64,000 nucleotides of DNA from Ignavibacteria bacterium. GTDB taxonomy: Bacteria; Bacteroidota; Ignavibacteria; Ignavibacteriales; Ignavibacteriaceae. The stretch spans positions 1 through 64,000 of the forward strand of contig JAUXVN010000020.1 in NCBI GenBank assembly GCA_030684555.1. Reading direction: 5' to 3'. A program made the position numbers and the translations under genes. Shown here piece after piece: positions 44,717-55,100 of the stretch (position 1 is its first letter; every line of letters starts with the position of its first letter). The notes beneath the pieces are model-generated. The model was not told the DNA's origin and did not search any database. It saw only the letters and a list, made by a program, of their open reading frames with translations.

Positions 44717-46308
44717 AATAATTCGTCCCTATTTATTGGCAGCACAATTTTAAAGGTTGTACCGTTGGTTGATGTCTCTTCAACTTCAACTTTACCATTA
44801 TGTTGATTTATAATTCCATACACTACTGCGAGACCAAGTCCCGTTCCTTTTCCTGCTTCTTTGGTTGAGAAAAAAGGTTCGAAAATAAATGGAATGTCGG
44901 AATTAGAAATTCCTCGACCTTCGTCCTTAATTCTAATTAAAATTTTATCATGACTTAAAGTGGTTGATAAGACTAAGGTTCCACCTTGATTCATTGCTTC
45001 AATGCCATTCAACATTAAAGCAATTAAGGCTTGTTGAATCTTTTGTCCATCACATATTAATTTTGTATTAGAATGATTTAATTCAGTTTTGATAATAATT
45101 TTATTATTCTTTAAGTGAGGGAAAATCAAAGCGATTGTACGTTCAATAATCAAATTTAAATCACACTCGGCCATAACCTCTTCACCCTTATGCGAAAAGA
45201 CAAGTAAATCTTTTACTATTGTTCCACACCTTGCGGATTCATGCGAAATTAAATCTAAAAACTTTATTAGTTCAGTATATTTCTCCGGTGAATCAAAACT
45301 GCTCAATTTTCTTGAAATTAATTTACTGTACGTCAGAATTCCTTCTAATGGATTGTTTAATTCATGTGCAACAATTGCCGAAAGTTTTCCGAGTGATGCT
45401 AATTTTTCGATTTGTAATATCTGTTGATAAACGTATTTCAATTCTTCATTCTTCTGATCTACTTTATCATTCAATGTCTCAGTCCAATTTTGAATTTCCC
45501 AGTAAGCTTTATCTAATTTTTCAGCCATTGTATTAAATTGATTTGCCATTACTCCAAGTTCATCATTCGACGGAATGTGAATTTTATAATTCAATTTTCC
45601 GTCTGAAATTGCCTGAATGCCTTTTGATATTTTTTTTAGAGGACGGTTGATAAGAAATGTTATGAATAGTCCGCTGATACTTCCAATTATTAGAGTCATA
45701 AATAAGGAATTAAACAAAATACTATTCGTATTCGTTTTGACAATCTCCTCCATCGGATGCGTTTTAATCGTTACATCAAGTACACCCAGCACTTTTGTTC
45801 TTTCATCGTGTGCATGACATGGTGCAGAATAACAATCAGGTTCATTATAAATAGGATTGATAAGTCTTAGGTTACTTTCTCCCTTTTCATTGATTAGATC
45901 ATAAATCATATTTGACTTAGGATTAACAAGGGGTTCTGCCCCAGGATAGTGACATGTTACACAAGCTTTCGAAGTCAAATCAATAAATTTTCCGACACTT
46001 CCAACTTCTGACGAATAACTAACCATACCTGATTTATTGTAAATATAAATCTTCTCTATCCCCTTTTCAGTGCTGATAGTATTGATTATCTGTTCAATGT
46101 CTTCCGGTCTGTTCAACTGCATGGAATAGCGGGCAGATTTTTTTATGATATCACTAATATTCGATGCATTTTGTTCAGAAGTTTTTATTAAGTCGGATTT
46201 CAGAGTAGAAATATTGTAGTATGTGAAAAACAATTGGTTTAATAGAAGAACCGAAGTAATTGCGATGATTAGTTTAAGACCAAGCTTATTTATAAAGCCG
46301 GTTTTCAT
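44713..46308 (-). CDS. membrane histidine kinase with periplasmic haem-c-type motifs
   Basis: A 531-residue kinase. TM1 is about 10-32, a periplasmic domain spans about 33-196, TM2 is about 198-220, and a HAMP follows to about 275. HisKA has H315 (AIVAHELNNP), and the HATPase has DEGRGISNSD and GKGTGLGLAVVYGI. The periplasmic domain holds CVTCH (116-120), a classical CXXCH haem-c site, and CYSAPCH (159-165), a CX4CH form. The presumed ligand is haem c, suggesting redox, oxygen or NO sensing. Zinc binding is the alternative. Its partner is the AAA+ regulator encoded just downstream with ATGA overlap. Confidence 0.88.
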   Translation of the reverse strand: MKTGFINKLGLKLIIAITSVLLLNQLFFTYYNISTLKSDLIKTSEQNASNISDIIKKSARYSMQLNRPEDIEQIINTISTEKGIEKIYIYNKSGMVSYSSEVGSVGKFIDLTSKACVTCHYPGAEPLVNPKSNMIYDLINEKGESNLRLINPIYNEPDCYSAPCHAHDERTKVLGVLDVTIKTHPMEEIVKTNTNSILFNSLFMTLIIGSISGLFITFLINRPLKKISKGIQAISDGKLNYKIHIPSNDELGVMANQFNTMAEKLDKAYWEIQNWTETLNDKVDQKNEELKYVYQQILQIEKLASLGKLSAIVAHELNNPLEGILTYSKLISRKLSSFDSPEKYTELIKFLDLISHESARCGTIVKDLLVFSHKGEEVMAECDLNLIIERTIALIFPHLKNNKIIIKTELNHSNTKLICDGQKIQQALIALMLNGIEAMNQGGTLVLSTTLSHDKILIRIKDEGRGISNSDIPFIFEPFFSTKEAGKGTGLGLAVVYGIINQHNGKVEVEETSTNGTTFKIVLPINRDELL

Positions 46309-46495
46309 TTTTTCCCCTAAAAGTAATCTTAAAATTCCCTATGAAACCTAACTATAAATGTCTTATTTTTCAACCCTGTTTTCTTGATTAAAACTCAAGA
46401 TGATTTTGCATGTATAACATTGGTAAATGTTTTACTTCCTTTTGGAAACTTTTCGGCTAAAAATTATATTATTATAGTAAATAATCTAGAACTTG

Positions 46496-47902
46496 ATGGA
46501 AGAATTAATAAATAAAGTATTATCCGGTTATTCGGACTTTTTAACAGCTAAAGTATCAACTTTTAAAAAGAATCAAAGCATCAGCAGCATATTAAGTTAT
46601 GTTTTTGAGTTTCCGATTGATTCAGTTTTTGCAAAAGCAATCTATCTTTTAGATGGTGTTGAAAAATCCTTTTTCTTTAAAAACAATTCCGATAATTATC
46701 AACTCTGTGCGTTCAATTCTATTTTTTCCATTAAAGAGAATGGTAAAGAACGTTTCGCTCGAATCGAAAAGAAACTAAAGAGTAATTTCCCATTCATTTC
46801 TAGTAATATTGAAAATTATTCAAACTACAATTTCCCGCTGTTTGTTGGGGGAATGAAGTTTACAGTAGAACATAGCGATGATGTTTGGAGTCAATTTGAA
46901 GACTCTGTTTGGCATATCCCTGAATTACTTGTATACTTCAATAATCAAAAAGTCTATTTGATTTTTAATGCGCTTTATGATGTTTCATTTTCTCCCTCAA
47001 CCCATCAGAAGAAATTAAGATTTTATTTAAATCAATTAGTAAATATCGAACTACCGACCGAGTATAAATTACCTAAAGTTAGAATAATAAACGGCAATAC
47101 ACCCAAAGAAAAGAAAAAGTGGTCTCAACAAGTAAATGAGATTAAGGATTTGATAAATAACAATGACGCTGTAAAAGTTGTATTATCAAGAAGGATTGAA
47201 ATTGTTCTGGTTGAAAAACCAACAGTCTATCAGTTAATAAATAGTTTAATTGAAAAACATAATGAGAGTTTGATTTATTTATTCAAACAGTCTAATCAAA
47301 TTTTCTTTGGAGCTTCTCCGGAAATGTTGTTTTCAATAAAAGATAAAACAATTTACACCGAGGCATTAGCGGGCAGCGCTCCCCGATCTTCCGATACTTC
47401 TGTCGACTCTAATTTTGAAGTTGAACTTCTAACATCCGAAAAAGAAAAGAACGAACATTCTACAGTCGTAGATTTTATTACAACTGTTTTAAAAGAATTT
47501 TGTACTGAATTAAAATTTGATCCAGAATTAAAAGTTAAGAAATTAACAACCATCCAGCATATTTGGACACCAATAGAAGGTTCGTTAAAAAGTAATACTT
47601 CTGTCTTTTCACTTTTAGAAAAATTCTTCCCTACCCCTGCGGTATGCGGTACACCCAAAGAAGCCGCTCAAACAATAATAAAAAAAATCGAGGAACACCG
47701 AAGAGGCTTATATTCCGGAATTATTGGGTGGTTTAACTTAAATAATTCTTGCGATTTTGCAGTTGCGATTAGATCCGGTGTTATAAACGAAAAAAAACTT
47801 ACTGCTTTTGCCGGTTGTGGAATTGTTGATGCTTCGAAACATGAAACTGAATTTGAAGAGACAAATTTAAAATTTAATACTCTCCTTTCAATTTTTTCAT
47901 AA
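46496..47902 (+). CDS. menF: isochorismate synthase
   Basis: A 468-residue chorismate-utilising enzyme. The C-terminal half has the family motifs KVVLSRRIEI, FFGASPEML, TEALAGSAPR, EKEKNEHSTVVDFI, LTTIQHIWTPIEG, PTPAVCGTPKEAA and GLYSGIIGW. The immediate overlap with menD identifies isochorismate, and thus menaquinone, as the product rather than anthranilate or salicylate. The start is ATG at 46496; a TTG directly before it also keeps frame. It diverges from the haem-motif kinase gene across about 190 bases. The remaining men genes lie 26 kb away; menC is not in the window. Confidence 0.93.
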   Translation: MEELINKVLSGYSDFLTAKVSTFKKNQSISSILSYVFEFPIDSVFAKAIYLLDGVEKSFFFKNNSDNYQLCAFNSIFSIKENGKERFARIEKKLKSNFPFISSNIENYSNYNFPLFVGGMKFTVEHSDDVWSQFEDSVWHIPELLVYFNNQKVYLIFNALYDVSFSPSTHQKKLRFYLNQLVNIELPTEYKLPKVRIINGNTPKEKKKWSQQVNEIKDLINNNDAVKVVLSRRIEIVLVEKPTVYQLINSLIEKHNESLIYLFKQSNQIFFGASPEMLFSIKDKTIYTEALAGSAPRSSDTSVDSNFEVELLTSEKEKNEHSTVVDFITTVLKEFCTELKFDPELKVKKLTTIQHIWTPIEGSLKSNTSVFSLLEKFFPTPAVCGTPKEAAQTIIKKIEEHRRGLYSGIIGWFNLNNSCDFAVAIRSGVINEKKLTAFAGCGIVDASKHETEFEETNLKFNTLLSIFS

Positions 47903-49656
47903 TGAAGGTAAACCGCAATATACTTTGGACTTCAATATTCGTTGATGAATTAGTTAAACTTGGTATTCAACATGTTTGCATTTCACCCGGTTCAAGAAAT
48001 ACTCCGTTGACATATTCCTTTGCGATAAATAAAAATATAAAAACTTACGTACATATTGACGAGCGCGTTTCCGGATTTTTTGCAATTGGTCTTGCGCGTA
48101 CTATTATGAAACCTGTCGTTGTTGTTTGTACTTCCGGAACAGCAACAGCTGAACTCTACCCTGCAATAATAGAGGCTTTTCAACAAAGAATCCCTTTGAT
48201 TATATGTACAGCAGACAGACCCGGTAAATTAAGATTTTTAGGTGCTAACCAAACGATCAATCAACAAAATCTGTATAAGAATCATATCCGTCAATATTTC
48301 GATTTGGATTTGCCGGAATTGTCTTTTGAAAAATTTAGTTTACTTAAAAAGATAACCAATGACGCTGTAAAGATTTCCTCTATAACAGATAAAGGTCCTG
48401 TTCACATTAATTTTCCATTTGAAAAACCATTTGAACCTGATTCAATTACAGATAATATCAATCCTAAATTATTAGTTCAATTAGAAAATGTTGAAACTAC
48501 TTTTGTAAATCATGCAACTGGATTAATGAAAAGAAATAGTCAAATAACCCAAATATTAAAGTTGCTTAGGACTAAGAAAAAAGTTCTATTGATTGTGGGT
48601 CCCGAGAGAAATGATAATCAATTCGCAGCCCAAATTAGCACGTTATCTTCTTTAATGAATTACCCCATATTTGCTGATGTCGCATCAAACTTACGCTTTG
48701 GTTTAGTTGATAAAGAAAACATAATAATTAATTATGATGCTATGTTGAGGTCAAGGGAAATTTCTAAAATTGTAAAACCTGATTTCATCCTTCAATTTGG
48801 TAGAATTCTAACATCTAAAAGTTTGGAGGATTTTCTTGCAAACCAAAATGTGCCAAGATATATGATTAATGAATATGGCGATTGGTTTGATCCCGCAAAC
48901 AAATCAATTGCGTCCATTAAAATAAATCCGGTTGATTTTTGTACCGAAATTTTGAGATCATTTAAAAATAATTCTGATTCAATACCTGAAAATAAATGGA
49001 CAGAAAAACTTCGGCTACTTGATAAAAGTATTGAGGAATTAAAAACAAAAATAATTTCCAACTCAAAATTTCCTAATGAATCCGGGATAATAGAGAAACT
49101 TCTGAGCATCATACCGAATGGTTCAAATATTATGGTTGGAAACAGTATGCCGATTCGTGATTTTGATTATTTTTCAGGTAAAAGTGAAAAAGATATAACT
49201 ATCTTCAATAATCGTGGAGCAAGTGGAATTGACGGAATTATTTCAACAGCTTTCGGAATCGCCGCTGAAAGTAGAAAACCTACTTTTTTAGTAATTGGTG
49301 ATCTATCCTTTTATTATGATCTCAATAGTTTGATTATTGCAAAACAATTAAAAATACCTTTAGTGATAATTCTGATTAATAATATTGGTGGAGGAATTTT
49401 CGAAGTCCTTCCAATTGCAAAATACTCGGACGTATTTGCCAATTTTTTCAAAGTTTCACATCAATTAAATTTTAAGAAGTTGGTTAATGGTTTTGACGGA
49501 TTTTATAAAAAAGTAAATTCATGGGATGATTTTAGTTCGACAGTTCTAAAATCAATTAAATGGAAAAACCTTTCCGTGATAGAAATAAAGACCGATGCAA
49601 AACAATCGCTTGCACTTAGGAAGAAATTTTGGGAAACTGTAAAATCAGTATTGTAG
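47902..49656 (+). CDS. menD: SEPHCHC synthase MenD
   Basis: A 584-residue ThDP-dependent enzyme that joins 2-oxoglutarate to isochorismate. The N-terminal region has CISPGSRNTPLTY and HIDERVSGFFAIGLAR, including the conserved cofactor-activating glutamate. The middle has CTADRPGKLRFLGANQTINQ. The C-terminal ThDP site contains GNSMPIRDFD, NRGASGIDGIISTAFG and GDLSFYYDLNSL. The ATG overlaps the menF stop by one base, giving translational coupling. It runs tail to tail into the sigma-54 activator gene with 7 bases between stops. Confidence 0.96.
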   Translation: MKVNRNILWTSIFVDELVKLGIQHVCISPGSRNTPLTYSFAINKNIKTYVHIDERVSGFFAIGLARTIMKPVVVVCTSGTATAELYPAIIEAFQQRIPLIICTADRPGKLRFLGANQTINQQNLYKNHIRQYFDLDLPELSFEKFSLLKKITNDAVKISSITDKGPVHINFPFEKPFEPDSITDNINPKLLVQLENVETTFVNHATGLMKRNSQITQILKLLRTKKKVLLIVGPERNDNQFAAQISTLSSLMNYPIFADVASNLRFGLVDKENIIINYDAMLRSREISKIVKPDFILQFGRILTSKSLEDFLANQNVPRYMINEYGDWFDPANKSIASIKINPVDFCTEILRSFKNNSDSIPENKWTEKLRLLDKSIEELKTKIISNSKFPNESGIIEKLLSIIPNGSNIMVGNSMPIRDFDYFSGKSEKDITIFNNRGASGIDGIISTAFGIAAESRKPTFLVIGDLSFYYDLNSLIIAKQLKIPLVIILINNIGGGIFEVLPIAKYSDVFANFFKVSHQLNFKKLVNGFDGFYKKVNSWDDFSSTVLKSIKWKNLSVIEIKTDAKQSLALRKKFWETVKSVL

Positions 49657-49663
49657 AATTTTG

Positions 49664-51400
49664 TTAGACATCAATTTCCAATTGTGAAAGCAGTTTATGA
49701 AAATGAGTTCTATTAATTCCCAACAATTTTGCTGCCTCAGTTTTTGATTCAGCCCTTCTCAACACCTTCAAAATAAATCTTTTACGAAACTCGGTTTCTG
49801 CTTCGGAGAGAGTCATTCCATCATTCATTGGAAGTTCTTCTGTAAATTGTTGTACAATCTCGGGAGGTAAGTCGTCAACATCAATTTCGGAACTTTTAGA
49901 AAGAACAATACAGCGCAATAAAACGTGTTCAAGTTCTCTGATGTTGCCGGGCCAATTATAATTTTCTAAAACTTCCAAAGATTTTTCACTTATAGTAAAT
50001 AATTTCTCGACGGTTGAGTTTTTATGAAGATAATAGTTTACTAAATCGGCAATATCTTCTTTCCGTTCGCGCAGTTTAGGCATTGTAATTTCAATTACTT
50101 TCAGTCGGTAGTATAAATCTTCGCGGAATTTATTTGCCTGAATAAGTTCGTTGATATTTTTATTTGTTGCAGCAATAATTCGAACATCAATTTTAATTGG
50201 TTGAATTCCGCCTAACCGTTCAAATTCTTTTGTCTGAATAACTCTTAAAAGTTTAGGTTGAAGATTAATATTCATTTCCCCAACTTCATCAAGAAAAAGT
50301 GTGCCTCCATGAGCAAGTTCTAATTTTCCGACTTTTGTTTTAGTTGCTCCTGTAAATGCGCCACTCTCATAACCAAATAATTCTGATTCAAGCAAATCAG
50401 TTGGAATTGAACTGCAATCAACTGTATAAAAAGGATGATCCTTTCGCCGTGAATTTCGATGGATAGCTTGAGCTAAAAGATTTTTTCCGGAACCGCTTTC
50501 ACCTAAGATTATCAGTGAAGCATCTGTCACCGCAACTTTTGAGGCGACTTTCAAAACATCAAATAGTTTTTTACTTCGACCAATTATTTCAGAACTAATA
50601 AACTCTTTTCGTAAATCATCAAGTTTGATTAGTGGATCGCTAATCATTTTCTTTTCAAGAGAATCAATCTGAGTTGATATCTCTAAACCCTTAACTATCA
50701 AATTTGCGAACGAAATCAAATACATAAGATCATTATTGGAAAATGAATTTTCATTATTTCGTTTATCAAGATAAACTGCTCCAAGAACTTTATTTCCCGA
50801 AATCAACGGGACACATAAAGCAGATGTAATTCCCAATTTCAAAATACTTACTTGTTTCGCATAATCATGCTGGTCATCAAGATTGTCAACCTGAACCGGT
50901 GAATGAGACTTTAGTGTATTTCTGATGACTGTTGTTGAGATTTCCATTGCATCGGGATTGTCGTTCAGCAACATGTTTTTTGAATAAATCGAATCTATTT
51001 CATCACGTTCATTAATAAGTGTAATGAAACCGGCATCGGCTTTTAATTCCTTTACAACAATATCGAGAGCTGATTCTATCAGTGACTTCTTTTCTTGTTT
51101 TGATGAAAATATTATTCCGGATGAATACAAAACTTCAAGTTTCTTTTTTTCTTCGTTTAAGATTGAAACTTGTTTTTCCAAACTTATTTGTGTTTCAAAC
51201 AAAGTATTTATTTGATTGGCAATTTCTCTATTCCAATTCAGAAATGATTTGAATACTTGATCAACTTTTGAGTTTAACTGTGATGAATTACTTGTCTGTC
51301 TAATTTCTGTTGATAACTCGCTGCACAATTGTGATATTTTCGAAGCCGATTCTACCAAAATATTCTGCAACTCTATTTTTTTCTCTAAGGGTGATGACAT
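49664..51400 (-). CDS. GAF-domain sigma-54-dependent activator
   Basis: A 578-residue regulator without a receiver domain. Residues about 1-100 form coiled coil. A GAF domain (about 105-245, with ALCVPLISGNKVLGAVYLDKR) senses an unknown ligand. The AAA+ domain (about 270-505) has GESGSGKN, an intact GAFTGA loop in ESGAFTGATKTK, GTLFLDEVGEM and FREDLYYRL. A Fis-type HTH (KTEAAKLLGINRTHFHKLLS) closes it. All catalytic features of a bacterial enhancer-binding protein are present, in contrast to the regulator at 43376. Targets are unknown. A truncated receiver gene lies about 110 bases upstream on the same strand. Confidence 0.94.
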   Translation of the reverse strand: MSSPLEKKIELQNILVESASKISQLCSELSTEIRQTSNSSQLNSKVDQVFKSFLNWNREIANQINTLFETQISLEKQVSILNEEKKKLEVLYSSGIIFSSKQEKKSLIESALDIVVKELKADAGFITLINERDEIDSIYSKNMLLNDNPDAMEISTTVIRNTLKSHSPVQVDNLDDQHDYAKQVSILKLGITSALCVPLISGNKVLGAVYLDKRNNENSFSNNDLMYLISFANLIVKGLEISTQIDSLEKKMISDPLIKLDDLRKEFISSEIIGRSKKLFDVLKVASKVAVTDASLIILGESGSGKNLLAQAIHRNSRRKDHPFYTVDCSSIPTDLLESELFGYESGAFTGATKTKVGKLELAHGGTLFLDEVGEMNINLQPKLLRVIQTKEFERLGGIQPIKIDVRIIAATNKNINELIQANKFREDLYYRLKVIEITMPKLRERKEDIADLVNYYLHKNSTVEKLFTISEKSLEVLENYNWPGNIRELEHVLLRCIVLSKSSEIDVDDLPPEIVQQFTEELPMNDGMTLSEAETEFRKRFILKVLRRAESKTEAAKLLGINRTHFHKLLSQLEIDV

Positions 51401-51509
51401 TGTTTTATACTAATTAATAATTTTATGAGTAAAGATAAGGTTTTGAGATTAAAAACAATAGGTTCTAAATCACAATGAGGTAAAATGTTTGAGTATTTAG
51501 TTAAAGATT

Positions 51510-51722
51510 TTATTCGATATTTTTAATGTTATTTAGTTCATTCAAATTATACGCAAGAGATTTTTTTACTAAAACAAAGTCAACCGGAATTTTAGAACAA
51601 AGAATTTTTGCAATTTCTTCATCTGTTGCAGTTAAAATTCCATAGCCATTTTGAGATAATATTTCCCGTAATTTTTTTAACTCGCTTGTATTATCATCAA
51701 TAATAAGAATTTGCTTTTTCAT
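51510..51722 (-). pseudogene. truncated receiver-domain remnant or miniature receiver
   Basis: A 70-residue open frame starting MKKQILIIDDNTSELKKLRE, a clear receiver N-terminus with the acidic pair at positions 9-10. The domain stops after beta-3. Where the phosphoacceptor Asp should follow (VDFVLVKKSL) there is Lys, and the second half of the roughly 120-residue fold is absent. The next 109 bases contain no recognisable remainder in any frame. It may be a decaying gene or a short regulatory peptide. It lies upstream of, and in line with, the GAF activator gene, to which it may once have been linked. Confidence 0.55.
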
Positions 51723-52128
51723 TGTTTACTCTTTATAAATAGTATTTAGCAATGTCGCTTTAATACGACAGATATTTTTTCAATTCTTTCTAGGGACTAA
51801 TAAAACCCCGGAGGTTATCTTAAACTAAGATAACCTCCGAATAAATACGAAAATGGGGTTGGTGGTTGTGAGAAATTCTAAATTAAATTTCTCAATTTTC
51901 ATGAGCAGGATTGCCCAATTCTACAATCAATTATTTCCACTCACCAAAGAATAATTTTTGTAGAGCCCGCTGCATGAATCATCATTGAGATTAGGATGAA
52001 ATATAGCCCTGTTATATGATTCACAATAATTGTTCCAACTACTAAGAGTTTGAATGTAGGTAGAAATTGAGGTTCAAAATGAATTTTGTCGTTAAAATAC
52101 AACAGCGTAAAAATTAATTTGTTGTTTT
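51723..52128. other. intergenic region of about 400 bases with two hairpins
   Basis: No gene is credible here. It contains the strong 14-bp hairpin described separately (51809-51839). A second inverted repeat is GAGAAATT (51870-51877) with AATTTCTC (51886-51893) around an 8-base loop, followed on the plus strand by AATTTTC. The rest, roughly 51900-52128, is 3' to the receptor kinase gene and shows nothing recognisable. Confidence 0.45.
51800..51839 (-). terminator. perfect 14-bp hairpin, probable terminator
   Basis: CGGAGGTTATCTTA (51809-51822) and TAAGATAACCTCCG (51826-51839) are exact inverted repeats around AAC. On the minus strand the stem is followed by GGGTTTTATT, a modest T-tract. It would end transcription from the receptor kinase gene 290 bases upstream. 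A protein-binding palindrome is the alternative. Confidence 0.55.
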
Positions 52129-55100
52129 TTAGTTGATGGAGAGTAGTTTGGTATTTACTTCATCAATATTTGCAAATCTTTTAGAGGGATCTTTTTCCAA
52201 ACATTTACAAATAATCTCTTCGAAAAATTCCGTTAATTTTGGATTGCAGTTTTCAGGGAATTTGGGATTGGTATTAAAAATCGAATGTATAATTGCAATT
52301 TCATTTTCCCCTTTAAATGGGATTTCATTTGATAACAGTTCGTAAAAAATTACTCCGAGTGAAAAAATATCTGTTCTTTGATCAACTATGGTATTTGTGA
52401 TTTGCTCGGGTGCGCAGTATCCGAGTGTCCCAATAACAGTGCCGAGTGATGACATGGTTGTTATCAAAGATGATTTTGAAAGTCCAAAATCCATTATTCT
52501 TATATTTCCGTTTTCATCAAGCATTAAATTATTAGTTTTCAAATCTCTATGGATGATAGATTTTGCATGGATTTCTTTTATTCCTTCACAAATTTGAAGA
52601 GCAAAGTGGAATATTTTCTCATGACCAATCGGATGATTTAGTTTAACATATTCTTTCAGCGTCCCACCGGTTAATAGTTCCATTGCGATAAAACCTTTTC
52701 CTTCAGATTCACCTATCTCAAAGACTTTGACTATTGCAGGGTTATTAAAAGTTGATAAAAGTTGACCTTCCGAAGAAAACCTTCTACGATTTTCAATATC
52801 ATCTAACAATTCTTTATTTAACACTTTTAACGCAATTGTTCTTTTAGTTACTTTATCGAACGCCTTATAAACAATCCCCATTCCCCCTCTACCAATTTCC
52901 TCAATTATTTTAAAATGAGAAATATATTTTGCTTCCTTTCTTATTTGATAATTCCTGCTCAATATTATTGATGTTATACAGATTAACGCTACTGGCAATA
53001 TTGAGTACAATAATGCACCGCCAAATCTTTCCATCACTGAAACGTGAACTAACACGAGATATATACTCGTCAGAAAAAAGTAAAAATAGAATTTTTCACC
53101 AAGTGGATTTTTGAAATACTTTTTAGAGATAAAAAATGATAATGAGAAAAAAATCAGAAGGAGGAGTAGTTTAATAACTTCTTGTGTGGTGTTGAATAGT
53201 ATTAGAGTTCTTTTCAAACTTTTAATTGAAATTAAATAAATATGAGTAAAAAAAGATGACTCCCGAATTATCAATGTTAACCCTTTTTTATCAAACTCTT
53301 TAACAATTTCTGAACCGGAGGGAAATTTTGTGGTTAATCTGTATTTGGCTGCACTCGGAAGACCGAATAACAACTCCGAAATATTTTGCTGAATTAATGG
53401 AGAGGAGCCTAATCCCAATATCTTTTGAGTTGAATGAATCAAATTTCCATTGCTGTCAAATGCCTCCAGGAATATTGCAGTTCCAATTCCACTTCGATTA
53501 CTTTCGTCACTTATTAAGTTGACTTTAACAAAATTATCGGATACCAGATTATTTCGATAAAAACGTGCCCGCTCCCCTTGCCCAAATGAATGTCGTGAAC
53601 TCGCAATGAATAAATCTAAATCCCCATCATCATCATAATCAACAAAACTTGGATTACCTGAAAAATTTAACCCTGCAGCTTCACTCACTTCAGTAAAACC
53701 ATTTCCAGCATTATTTATAAAAAGTTTAGAACTTATGAAAATATCCATCCATCCGTCATTATTTACATCGGCACTATTTAAAATTCCGTTTGTTGGCTCA
53801 GGACTAAATGCTACGTTTTGAATAAATTCTTTTGAATCAGCTTTTCTAAATGTTCCATTTTTATTGTTATAAAATAGTGTGGGTTCTTTTTTTTGATGAT
53901 GAATCACAAAATCCATGTAACCATCATTATTGAAATCTTCGGCGATTGATACATGTGTTGAAAAGGAAATACTTGCATCAATACTAAAGGCACTATCATC
54001 ACTTTTATTAAATTTGAAATCACCTTCGTTGAAGTAAAGATCACATATCTTACCGTTATTAGGAAGGTTATATGGTATTAATACATCAATCAAACCATCA
54101 TTATTAAAATCGGAGAATAGATTACCAAATGATTTATTGTCAATAGGTTTAGAAATTGTGGTTGATGAGTTTGGAATCAGTTGAAATCTTCCTGCACCAT
54201 CATTCCGGAAGACCATATCTTGATTGTCTGTTGAAGAAACATAAAGATCGAGTGCCCCATCATTGTTTATATCTATAAAGCGCGCAGAAATTATACCAAA
54301 TTGTTCAGTAACGGGGAAAAATAATTTGGATTCGGTAGTGAAATCATGATAAGCTTCGCCGGTCGCGCCAAGATAAATTCTGTAATTCTTAAAATCATTA
54401 ATTATAAATAGGTCATTATACCCATCATTATTTATATCGCCAACAGCTATTGATTGAACATTTGAAAAATCGTTGTTGAGTCCTGCATTTAATGAGTTTT
54501 CCAGAAAAGTTTTTTGTTCACTCAATTCATACAACAACGACGGTCCCTGTTCCTGTAACAAAAATAAATTGATTGGACTTGTTAAATCCTTTTTGAAAAA
54601 CATTCCTGCTCTACCATCATTTCTTAGTGAAGATTGAGCTGTATAATCAGTAAAAGAAAATTCTAAAGTCTGTGAAGTTGTATAAATTCCCTTTCCACCT
54701 ATCAACCAGATATGATTTTCTCCTTTATTATCAACTATTATACTAATATCTGAAAAGTTATCATCAAAATTTTTTAGAAAAGGATCCGTCATCCAAACGC
54801 CATTCTTCAATTGATAAAAAGCCGAGTTTTCACCAACAATAAAAACTTCATTTTCATTTAATGGAAGAACTCTTAATAATCGATTAGGCGTTTCGAAAGG
54901 AACTGAATGCCACTTTCCTGCTGAGTATTTAAGAATTGTACCTCGATCACCAACAATCCAACCAAGATTTTCATTCACCATTTTGATAGAAAACAGTTGT
55001 TTATTTGTTGGGGAATTAGTCTTTTCCCATTTACCATTTTTATATTGAAGAATTATTCCATCTTTGCCTACAGCCCAACCATTATGGGAATCAATCATAT

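Noticed and set aside
46444-46457. GG-N10-GC spacing like a sigma-54 -24/-12 promoter before menF
   Set aside because: Only the two dinucleotides match; the flanking TTGGCAC and TTGC bases do not, and such spacing is common by chance in AT-rich sequence.
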